Assembly: GCF_040049295.1 (NCBI RefSeq) | Contig: NZ_JBDZDQ010000001.1 | Location: 496,001 to 560,000, forward strand | DNA from: Sphingomonas sp. KR3-1 | GTDB taxonomy: Bacteria > Pseudomonadota > Alphaproteobacteria > Sphingomonadales > Sphingomonadaceae | Direction: 5' to 3' | Length of the DNA stretch: 64,000 nt | Part shown: positions 35,978-43,675 of the stretch, piece after piece | Layout of the letters: each line of letters opens with the position of its first letter | How positions within the stretch are numbered: the first letter of the stretch is position 1 | The notes under the pieces: model-generated | Databases searched by the model: none | What the model saw: the letters and a program-made list of their open reading frames with translations, nothing else | Told to the model about the DNA's origin: nothing | Program-made: the position numbers and the translations under genes

Positions 35978-37824
35978 GCCGCGATGCCGCTCGGCTGGGC
36001 GAGTTGCGCGGTGCCCAGCGTCAGGATCGCCTTGGCGCCCGTTCCCTTGCCGTCGCTGACCAGCTCGAGCTTGCCTTCCATCGCCAGCATCGAATTGGCG
36101 CACCAGTGCAGCCCCAGCCCGCCCGACTTGTGCGCGCGAGTCGAGAAGCCGCGCTGGAACAGCGTCGGCGCCTGGGCGGGATCGAAGCCTTCGCCGTCGT
36201 CGCGGATGTGGATCTCGGTCACGTCGCCCTTGGCGTGGATCGTCACGGCGATCGAGCCGCTGTTGCGCCCCGCCGCGGCGATCGCCTCGGCGGCGTTGGC
36301 GAAGAGGTTGCCGACCACCTGGCTCAGGATCACGCGGTTGGCCATCACCCGGTGCGTGGCCGAGGGGAAGCTGAACGCGATCGAAGTCCCGCCCGAATAG
36401 CGCGCGATCGTGGCGTTCTGGGCGACGATGTCGGTGATGTCGCAGGCGTCGAGCGGCGGCCGCTCATGCGCGGCTTCCTGCTGCTGGCCGATGATCTCGA
36501 GCACATGGTGCAACGCCTCGCGGCCGACCGCGATCTGGCTGCGACGGTCCGAACGTTCCTGCTCAATGCTTTCGATCGCGGCGGCGAGGAAGGCGACGAG
36601 CTTCTGGCGGCGCACCGCCGGCACGTCCTCGTTCGCCAGCTCGGACAGCGCGCGGTCGAGGAGCGCGCGGTCCATCGGCGCGCCGGTGCCCAGCCCCTGG
36701 CTCATGATCGTGCTGATCGGATTGAGCGCGTTGCGGACATTGTGCATCACCGCCACCGCGCTCTCGCTGCGGCCCAGGGTGAAGCTCTGCACCTCGAGCT
36801 GCTCGCGCAGGTCCTTGAGCTGCTTGAGCATCGAATTGAAGCTGGTGACCAGGCTGCCGATCTCGTCGTCGCGCTGCTTGTCGGTGAGGATGCCGAGCGT
36901 GCCCGAGGCGCGGACCACGCCCATATGCTGCTCGACGCGCTTGAGCGGCGCGAGCACCAGCCGGGCTATCATCCGGCGCAGCGCGAGCAGCACGATCGCC
37001 AACAGCACCGACGACCCGATCACGGCGAGCAGCAGCATGCGCGTGCCGAGCGTCGAAAGGTCGCGCGGGACCGTATAGGTGGCGGTGGCGACCGAGCGGC
37101 CATCGGCGCCGGGGATCGGCACGGCGATGCGGGTGCGGCTGGCGCCCGGCGTCTTGGTGACTTCGGCGACGGGATTGTCCAGCGCCAGGCTCGCCTTGAG
37201 CTGGAGCAGGGTGCTGAGCTGCGCGGCCGTGACGGCGCGGGCCATCAGCACATAGCCGCGCGGGGCGCCGCTGCCGTCGCTCTTGCGGACCTGCGCGATG
37301 CCGACCGCGGCGAGCGTGTTGCCGAGGCGGATGAAGAAGCCGGCGGAGCTCTGCCCCTTCAGCGCATGCGCGAAATCGAGCCGGGCGATCGTGTCGGCCA
37401 GGCGCGCGCGCATCGCCGGGACGTCGGCCTGCTTCTCCAGGTCGAGCCAGCGCGCGATCACGATCGAGCGGTCGGGCCGGACATAGGCCATGCCGTTGAC
37501 GTCGAGATTGACCATGGCGAGCGTCGAGAAGCTCTCATTCTCGAAGGCGCGCGTCGGATTGGCCATGTAATCGTAGGACGAGGTCCAGTCGCCATAGTCG
37601 CGCACCGCATTCTCGACCTTGGCCGAGACGTCGTGGACCACGGCCTGGGTGCGCGCGACATGCGCGTCGACCGCGGCCCGTTCGAGCTGGTTGAAACTCG
37701 GCGTGATGACGGAGACGAGCAGCAAGGTGAGCGCAGCGGCGCCGACCACGCCGACGCCGGTCAGGATCAGGACCAGCTTCGCGCCGAGCGACGCCGGCGC
37801 CTTGAGGCGCCCCGCGACCGCCAT
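35974..37824 (-). CDS. CHASE4-like sensor histidine kinase
   Basis: A 616-residue inner-membrane kinase. Two membrane segments (about residues 14-38 and 270-292) bracket a periplasmic CHASE4-like sensor (VRDYGDWTSSYDYMANPTRAF). HAMP follows at about 293-350. The H-box is atypical (MHNVRNALNPISTIMSQ) instead of HELRTPL. The ATPase domain has VGNLFANAAEAIAAAG, IRDDGEGFD and KSGGLGLHWCANSM. It starts in TGATG overlap with the REC-GGDEF-EAL gene, so it is the cognate kinase of that response regulator. Confidence 0.9.
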   Translation of the reverse strand: MAVAGRLKAPASLGAKLVLILTGVGVVGAAALTLLLVSVITPSFNQLERAAVDAHVARTQAVVHDVSAKVENAVRDYGDWTSSYDYMANPTRAFENESFSTLAMVNLDVNGMAYVRPDRSIVIARWLDLEKQADVPAMRARLADTIARLDFAHALKGQSSAGFFIRLGNTLAAVGIAQVRKSDGSGAPRGYVLMARAVTAAQLSTLLQLKASLALDNPVAEVTKTPGASRTRIAVPIPGADGRSVATATYTVPRDLSTLGTRMLLLAVIGSSVLLAIVLLALRRMIARLVLAPLKRVEQHMGVVRASGTLGILTDKQRDDEIGSLVTSFNSMLKQLKDLREQLEVQSFTLGRSESAVAVMHNVRNALNPISTIMSQGLGTGAPMDRALLDRALSELANEDVPAVRRQKLVAFLAAAIESIEQERSDRRSQIAVGREALHHVLEIIGQQQEAAHERPPLDACDITDIVAQNATIARYSGGTSIAFSFPSATHRVMANRVILSQVVGNLFANAAEAIAAAGRNSGSIAVTIHAKGDVTEIHIRDDGEGFDPAQAPTLFQRGFSTRAHKSGGLGLHWCANSMLAMEGKLELVSDGKGTGAKAILTLGTAQLAQPSGIAA

Positions 37825-39698
37825 CAGCCGTGCGTCCCGTTGCTCAGCTCGACTTCGGGCTCCTCGCTGCCCATGAAGCGGTTGTTCGCCAGCACCAGCG
37901 CGTCTTCGGCGTCCATCGGGCGGGCGAGATAATAGCCCTGCATGTGACTGCAGCCGGCCAGGCGGAGCGCCTGGAGCTGGGCCTGGGTCTCGACGCCTTC
38001 GGCGACCACTTCCATGCCCAGCGCGCGGCCGAGATGGATGACCGAATGGACGATCGCGGCGCTCTCGCGCTCGCGGCCCATGCCATCGACGAAGCTGCGG
38101 TCGATCTTCAGGCAATCGAGCGCGAAACGACGGATATTGTAGAGGCTCGAATAGCCGGTGCCGAAATCGTCGAGCGCGATGCGGAAGCCCATCTGGCGCA
38201 GCTTGAACAGCGTCTCGGCGGCGCGCTCGACATCGTCGAAGATCGCCGTCTCGGTGATCTCGATCTGGAAACGGCCCGGCTCGACCCCGGCGGTGGCGAC
38301 GCGCTCCATGATGTGCGCGACGAAATTGTGGCGGCGGAACTGGCGCGGCGAGAAGTTCACCGAGACATATTGCCCCGGCCAGGTCTTCACCGTCTCCACC
38401 GCGCGATCGATCACCCAGTCGCCCAGCTCGTGGATCAGGTTCGATTCCTCGGCGATCGGGATGAACATGCCCGGCGAGACCATGCCATATTCGGGGCTGC
38501 ACCAGCGGATCAGCGCCTCGAAGCCGGTGATCTCGAGCTGGTCGCGGCCGACGATCGGCTGGAAGACCAGCTTGAGCTCGCCCTTGGCGATGGCCTCCGA
38601 AAGCCCGCCTTCGATCTGGCGGCGGAAGCGGATCGATTCATCCATCGCCTCGTCGAACAGGCGGACCATGCCGCGGCCGCTGTGCTTGGCCTCGTTGAGC
38701 GCCAGGTCGGCGCGGCGCATCACGTCGATCGGATCGTGGATCGTGCTCGGCGCGACGACCATCAGGCCGACCGAGGCGCCGCCCTGCACCGAATGGCCGA
38801 ACACCTTGAAGCTGATCGAGACCGCCTTGAGCAGCCGCTCGGCGATCATCTCCGCCTCGTCCTCGCCCGTCACCGGGTAGAGCATCGCGAATTCGTCGCC
38901 GCCCAGCCGGGCGACGAAGCCGTCCGCCGGCACCTTGTCGCGCAGGATCTCGCAGACCATGCGGATCAGCTCGTCGCCGGCGAGATGGCCGAGCGTGTCG
39001 TTGACGATCTTGAACCGGTCGAGGTCCATCATCGCCATCGCGAAGCACTGGTCGCCCTTCACGGCCTGGCCGAGCATGTGGAGGAAGGAAAGGCGATTGG
39101 GTGCGTCGGTCAGCGAATCATGGTTGGCCATGTGGACGGCGCGCGATTCATTCGCGGCCAGCTCGAGCTTCTGCTCCTCGAGCAGGGCGATCGCGCCGCG
39201 CAGCTTGCCATCGGCTTCCCAGCGATGCGACAGCGCCGTGGCGGTCTGCATCACTTCCTCGGCCTGGAAGGGCTTGGCGATGTAGAAGATCTTGTCGGCC
39301 GGACCGGCGGCGCGGCTGATGTCGAGCGGCGAGAAATCGGAATAGCCGGTGACGATCACCAGGTTGATGTCCGGATCGAGCGCGCGGATGCGGCGGGCAG
39401 TTTCCTTGCCGTCGATGCCCGGTGGCATGCGCACGTCGATGAACGCGACGGCGAAGCGCTCGCCCTTCTCGATCGAATCCTTGATCGCCTCGACCGCGTC
39501 GAGCCCCTGGTTGAAATGCGCGCAGTCGAATTCGAGCGTATCGTTGGCCGGTTCGGGCTCGGCAGCGGCATCGTCATCGCCGAAAAGTTCGGCCGCCATG
39601 GCATTGAGCGCGCCGGCATTTCCGCCGCTGCGTGCCCCGAACACCTGGCGATACGACGCGTGCATCGCCGGTTCGTCGTCCACGATCAAAATGCGCAC
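37824..39698 (-). CDS. response regulator with GGDEF and EAL domains
   Basis: A 624-residue regulator of c-di-GMP. The receiver starts RILIVDDEPAMH and has Asp in FIDVRMPP and Lys in YIAKPFQ. It carries an unusual insertion of about 35 residues (about 22-60, acidic, Ala-rich). A coiled linker follows. GGDEF is intact (MDLDRFKIVNDTLGHLAGD, RLGGDEFAML) and EAL is intact (FEALIRWCSP, VNFSPRQF, EITETAIF, ALDDFGTG, CLKIDRSF, EGVET). It could therefore make or break c-di-GMP. The downstream CHASE4-like kinase is translationally coupled. Confidence 0.94.
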   Translation of the reverse strand: MRILIVDDEPAMHASYRQVFGARSGGNAGALNAMAAELFGDDDAAAEPEPANDTLEFDCAHFNQGLDAVEAIKDSIEKGERFAVAFIDVRMPPGIDGKETARRIRALDPDINLVIVTGYSDFSPLDISRAAGPADKIFYIAKPFQAEEVMQTATALSHRWEADGKLRGAIALLEEQKLELAANESRAVHMANHDSLTDAPNRLSFLHMLGQAVKGDQCFAMAMMDLDRFKIVNDTLGHLAGDELIRMVCEILRDKVPADGFVARLGGDEFAMLYPVTGEDEAEMIAERLLKAVSISFKVFGHSVQGGASVGLMVVAPSTIHDPIDVMRRADLALNEAKHSGRGMVRLFDEAMDESIRFRRQIEGGLSEAIAKGELKLVFQPIVGRDQLEITGFEALIRWCSPEYGMVSPGMFIPIAEESNLIHELGDWVIDRAVETVKTWPGQYVSVNFSPRQFRRHNFVAHIMERVATAGVEPGRFQIEITETAIFDDVERAAETLFKLRQMGFRIALDDFGTGYSSLYNIRRFALDCLKIDRSFVDGMGRERESAAIVHSVIHLGRALGMEVVAEGVETQAQLQALRLAGCSHMQGYYLARPMDAEDALVLANNRFMGSEEPEVELSNGTHG

Positions 39699-39754
39699 GT
39701 GCCTGTGTCCCCTCGCTCAATCCTGCAAACGGGGTAAGCGGACAGCGTTAAGGA

Positions 39755-39773
39755 GGCGTAAAATCGTTACGCC
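39755..39773. promoter_or_regulatory. inverted repeat in the divergent region between c-di-GMP regulator and CitE-like gene
   Basis: GGCGTAA (39755-39761) and TTACGCC (39767-39773) form a perfect 7-bp inverted repeat with a 5-base spacer in the 170-base divergent region. It has no following T run, so it looks like an operator. The regulator is unknown. Confidence 0.4.
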
Positions 39774-39868
39774 CGCGCAGGCGAAATGCGGCGGCAAAGG
39801 GTTAAGGCGCGGCACAGTTTACCCGCCTCCCCCAGCAGTTTAGCAAGGACGGATAACAGGAGGATGTT

Positions 39869-40747
39869 TTGACCGAAGTGCTTGCCGCCCGATCCTTGTT
39901 GTTCGCGCCGGGGGATTCCGAGCGCAAGCTGGCCAAGGCCGGGGCGAGCGGAGCGGACCTCGTGCTGCTCGATCTCGAGGACGCGGTGGCGCCGCCGAAC
40001 AAGGCCGCGGCGCGGGCGCTGGTCGCCGAGCACCTCCGGACGGCGCCCCGCGCGCAGCCGCAATGGGTGCGGATCAACCCGCTCGATACCGGGCATGCGC
40101 TGGCCGACCTCGCCGCGATCGTGCCTGGCGCTCCGGACGGGATCATGCTGCCCAAGGCGACGCGCGTCGAAGCCGAGCTGCTCCATCACTACCTCACCGC
40201 GCTCGAGGCCGCGCACGGCCTGCCCCAGGACAAGATCCGCACGATCGTGGTGGCGACCGAAACCGCGCCGGCAATCTTCGGCCTCGGCAACTATGCCGGC
40301 TGCCCGCGCCTCGCCGCGCTCACCTGGGGGGCGGAGGACAGCGCGACGGCGCTGGGCGCGACGCACAACCGGGACGAGAGCGGCGAATATGACTTCCCCT
40401 ACCAGGTGTTCCGCGCGCTTGCGCTCGCCGGCGCCGCGGCGGCGGGCGTGACCCCGATCGAGACGATCCATGGCGACTTCCGCGATCTCGACGGATTGGA
40501 AAAGGTCGCAACCAAGGCACGCCGTGCGGGTTTCCGCGGGATGCTTGCCATCCATCCGGATCAGGTTCCGGTGATCAATCGCGCCTTTTCGCCGAGCTCA
40601 GCCGAAATCGAGCGCGCGAACCGCATCGTCGGCGCCTTCGCGGCCAATCCCGGCGCCGGCACGATCGGCCTCGACGGCGAAATGCTCGACATGCCGCACC
40701 TCAAGCGCGCCCAGGCCGTGCTCGCGATGCGGCGCGACGAGGCCTGA
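39869..40747 (+). CDS. HpcH/HpaI aldolase/citrate-lyase (CitE-like) family protein
   Basis: A 292-residue TIM-barrel lyase with RSLLFAPGDSERKLAKA at the N-terminus, LDLEDAV (metal-binding Glu/Asp), VRINPLDT, MLPKATRVE, WGAEDSATALGA and GFRGMLAIHPDQV. Relatives cleave citramalyl-CoA, malyl-CoA or methylmalyl-CoA. The substrate is undetermined because no other citrate-lyase subunits are nearby. The start is TTG at 39869 with AGGAGG 5 bases upstream. The stop overlaps the PAS-kinase start (TGATG), an unexpected coupling. Confidence 0.88.
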   Translation: MTEVLAARSLLFAPGDSERKLAKAGASGADLVLLDLEDAVAPPNKAAARALVAEHLRTAPRAQPQWVRINPLDTGHALADLAAIVPGAPDGIMLPKATRVEAELLHHYLTALEAAHGLPQDKIRTIVVATETAPAIFGLGNYAGCPRLAALTWGAEDSATALGATHNRDESGEYDFPYQVFRALALAGAAAAGVTPIETIHGDFRDLDGLEKVATKARRAGFRGMLAIHPDQVPVINRAFSPSSAEIERANRIVGAFAANPGAGTIGLDGEMLDMPHLKRAQAVLAMRRDEA

Positions 40748-43278
40748 TGGCCAATACGCCTGCCGAACCGCTCCCGGTGGGCGAAGACGAATTCCGCCTG
40801 ATCGCGGACAGCGCTCCGGTCGCGGTATGGGTGACGCGGCTCGATCGCCGGCGCAGCTTCGTCAACCGCGCCTATGTCGCGTTCCTGGGCGTGTCCTATG
40901 AAGAGGCGCTGGAGTTCGACTGGCGGCAGATCATCCACCCCGACGACGCTGCCCGGCTGCTCCAGGAATCGATCGCCGGCGAGGCCAGCCTGGAGAGTTT
41001 CGCGCTCGAGGGCCGCTATCGCAGTGCCCAGGGCGAATGGCGCTGGCTGCACTCCACCTCGCAGCCCCGCCGCGACGCGCAGGGGCGCCATATCGGCTTC
41101 ATCGGCGTCGCCCATGACGTGACCGAGGCCAAGACCGCCGAGCTCGCCCTGCGCGAGCGGGAGGCGCAGCTTTCCGCGTTCATCAACCAGACCACCGCCG
41201 GCTTCGCCCAGGTCGACATCGCGGGCAACTTCACGCTGGTGAACGATCGCTTCTGCGAGATCGCCGGCTGGAGCCGCGACGAGCTGATGGGCATGACGAT
41301 GCAGGCGATCACCCATCCGGACGATCTCGGCCGCAACCTGCCGCTGTTCGAGCACGCGGTGCGCGACGGCACGCCCTACACGCACGAGAAGCGCTATGTC
41401 CGCAAGGACGGTGGCGTCGTCTGGGTGAACAATTCGGTGGCGGTGATCCGCCGCGCCGATGGCGAGCCGTTCGGCGTGCTCTCGGTGACGCTCGACGTGA
41501 CGCAGCGCCGCGAAGGCGAGGAAGCGCTGCGCAAGGGCGAGGAGACGCTGCGCCTCGCCACCGAGGCGGCCGGCATGGCGACCTGGGAACTCGATCTCGA
41601 GACGATGGAAGGCAGCTGGTCGCCCAACCGCTTCGACCTTCTCGGCATGCCGCGCCGGCCCGATGCGCGCGGCAGCTTCGAGGAATGGCTCGACCGCGTG
41701 CACCCCGACGACCGTGCCGCGGTCCAGGAAGCGGCGCTGCGCTGCTTCACCGAAGGCACGCCCTACACGATCACCTATCGCATCCTGCGCGCCGATGACG
41801 GGGCCGAGCGCTGGCTGCAGAGCCATGGCAGCCGCATCGATTATGGCGACAGCCGGCCCAGCCGCTTCGTCGGCGTGTCGTTTGACGTCACCGATCGCAA
41901 GCGTGCCGAGGATGAGCTGCGCCGCAGCGAGGAAGGCACCAGGCTGGCGATCGAAGGCGCCGGCATGGCGACCTGGGAGCTCGATCTCGGCACGATGGAA
42001 GGCGAATGGTCGGCCAATCGCTTCGACCTGCTCGGCCTGCCCCGCACCCTGGACCTACGCGGCACGGTGGAAGAGTGGCTCGAGCGCGTCCATGGCGAGG
42101 ATCGCGATCGGGTCGAGGCGGCGGCGCGGCGCTGCTTCGACGAGGGAGTGGCCTATGCCATCGAATATCGCATCTGCCGCGCCGACGATCGCAGCGAGCG
42201 CTGGCTGCAGAGCCATGGCAGCCGGATCGACTTCGCCGATGGCCGGTCGAGCCGCTTCGTCGGCGTCTCGTTCGACATCACCGATCGCAAGCATGCCGAG
42301 GAGCAGCTGCGCGAGAGCGAGGCGCGCTTCCGCACGATCTTCGAGCAGGCCAACGACTTCCTGATCACCACCACGCTCGACAACCGCGTGACATCGGTCA
42401 ACCCGGCGGTTCTGGAGGCGATCGGCTATTCCAGGGACGAGATCATCGGCCACTCGATCGCCGAGTTCATGGATCCGGACCAGTTCGCGATCAGCATGGA
42501 CGCGTTCAACCGCAAGCTCCAGCATGGCGGCTCGACCCGCCTGACCGTCAAGCTGCGCGCCAAGGACGGGCGCGAGCTGATCTGGGAAGTCAATTCGCAG
42601 CTCAGCCTCGATGACCAGGGCCACCCGGTGGCGCTGCACGCGATCGGGCGCGACATGACCGAGGCGAAGCGCGCCGAGGCGCATCTGCGGCTGCTCGTCG
42701 ACGAGCTCAACCATCGCGTGAAGAACACGCTGGCGATCGTGCAGGGCATCGCGCAGCAGAGCTTCAAGGACGATGTGCCGCCGCGCCAGGCCCGCGCCGC
42801 GTTCGAAGGGCGGCTGGCGGCGCTGTCCGAGGCGCACAATTTGCTCACCCGCGAGCATTGGAGCCTCGTCTCGATGCGCCAGATCATCGACGACGCGCTG
42901 CGCCCGCATGGCGGCGATGCCGGCCGCTTCACGCTCGACGGTCCCGACCTGACGATCCTGCCCAAGACGGCGATCAGCCTGGCGCTGGCGATCCACGAGC
43001 TGGCGACCAATGCGGTGAAGCACGGCGCGCTCTCGCGGCCCGAGGGCCGGGTGGCGATCGCCTGGCAGCGCGTGCGCGAAGGCGGTCCTGCGCGGCTCAC
43101 CATGCGCTGGGAAGAGCAAGGCGGCCCGGCGGTCACGGTGCCGACCCGGCGCGGCTTCGGCACCCGGATGATCGAACGTGGCCTCGCCGCCGAGCTGGGC
43201 GGCACGGTTAAGATCGATTTCAGCCCGAAAGGCCTCATTTGCACCGTCGATGCCCCCCTCCCCGAGGGCGCCGAATGA
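40747..43278 (+). CDS. multi-PAS HWE/HisKA_2-type sensor histidine kinase
   Basis: An 843-residue soluble kinase with no membrane segment. Five PAS/PAC modules lie at about residues 12-130, 140-258, 265-385, 390-510 and 515-640. Modules 3 and 4 are recent duplicates (GMATWELDL..TMEG.WS.NRFDLLG, ERWLQSHGSRID, SRFVGVSFD.TDRK in both). The kinase core has the HWE/HisKA_2 H-box VDELNHRVKNTLAIVQGIA, AISLALAIHELATNAVKHGAL and MRWEEQGGP. HWE kinases commonly feed stress-response receivers. The stop overlaps the receiver gene start (ATGA). Confidence 0.93.
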   Translation: MANTPAEPLPVGEDEFRLIADSAPVAVWVTRLDRRRSFVNRAYVAFLGVSYEEALEFDWRQIIHPDDAARLLQESIAGEASLESFALEGRYRSAQGEWRWLHSTSQPRRDAQGRHIGFIGVAHDVTEAKTAELALREREAQLSAFINQTTAGFAQVDIAGNFTLVNDRFCEIAGWSRDELMGMTMQAITHPDDLGRNLPLFEHAVRDGTPYTHEKRYVRKDGGVVWVNNSVAVIRRADGEPFGVLSVTLDVTQRREGEEALRKGEETLRLATEAAGMATWELDLETMEGSWSPNRFDLLGMPRRPDARGSFEEWLDRVHPDDRAAVQEAALRCFTEGTPYTITYRILRADDGAERWLQSHGSRIDYGDSRPSRFVGVSFDVTDRKRAEDELRRSEEGTRLAIEGAGMATWELDLGTMEGEWSANRFDLLGLPRTLDLRGTVEEWLERVHGEDRDRVEAAARRCFDEGVAYAIEYRICRADDRSERWLQSHGSRIDFADGRSSRFVGVSFDITDRKHAEEQLRESEARFRTIFEQANDFLITTTLDNRVTSVNPAVLEAIGYSRDEIIGHSIAEFMDPDQFAISMDAFNRKLQHGGSTRLTVKLRAKDGRELIWEVNSQLSLDDQGHPVALHAIGRDMTEAKRAEAHLRLLVDELNHRVKNTLAIVQGIAQQSFKDDVPPRQARAAFEGRLAALSEAHNLLTREHWSLVSMRQIIDDALRPHGGDAGRFTLDGPDLTILPKTAISLALAIHELATNAVKHGALSRPEGRVAIAWQRVREGGPARLTMRWEEQGGPAVTVPTRRGFGTRMIERGLAAELGGTVKIDFSPKGLICTVDAPLPEGAE

Positions 43279-43634
43279 GCCCCCTCCAGGGCCTCCGCAT
43301 CCTCGTCGTCGAGGATGAGCCGGTGGTGGCGATGTACCTCGAGGACCTGCTCGACGCGCTGGGGTGCGAGACGATCGGGCCGGCGAGCCGGCTGGCCGAT
43401 GGGCTGGCGCTCGCCGAGGCCGGCGGGTTCGACGCGGCGATCCTCGATATCAATCTGGGCGGCGAACGCAGCACGCCGATCGCCGAGACGCTGCGCGCCC
43501 ACGGCGTGCCCTTCGCCTTTGCCAGCGGCTATGGCAATCCTCCCGAGGGGTTCGGCGAAAGTGTGCCGATGCTCGAAAAGCCCTATCGCGAAGCGCAGGT
43601 CGCCAGCGCGCTCGAGCAGATCCTCGGGCAATAA
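43275..43634 (+). CDS. single-domain response regulator, 'FAT GUY'-like
   Basis: A 119-residue receiver: ILVVEDEPVVAMYLEDLL, phosphoacceptor Asp in AAILDINLGGERS, and PFAFASGYG followed by LEKPY. The PF-x-FATGY type motif marks the FAT GUY receivers of alphaproteobacteria; here Ser replaces Thr. Its coupling to an HWE kinase makes a cognate phosphorelay very likely. A role in the general stress response is inferred by analogy. The ATG at 43275 overlaps the kinase stop. Confidence 0.9.
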   Translation: MSPLQGLRILVVEDEPVVAMYLEDLLDALGCETIGPASRLADGLALAEAGGFDAAILDINLGGERSTPIAETLRAHGVPFAFASGYGNPPEGFGESVPMLEKPYREAQVASALEQILGQ

Positions 43635-43639
43635 GGCTT

Positions 43640-43662
43640 CGGGGCCGCGCAAGGCGGCCCCG
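43640..43662. terminator. GC-rich hairpin between convergent receiver and autotransporter genes
   Basis: Perfect 9-bp stem CGGGGCCGC / GCGGCCCCG with loop GCAAG between two convergent genes. Neither side has a strong T run, so it is a weak or rho-assisted terminator candidate. Confidence 0.5.
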
Positions 43663-43675
43663 AGCCCCTCTCCGA

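Noticed and set aside
35824..39737. Long plus-strand frames of 702 and 635 codons opposite the c-di-GMP kinase and regulator
   Set aside because: Arg/His/Asp-rich shadows of conserved minus-strand HAMP, GGDEF and EAL domains.
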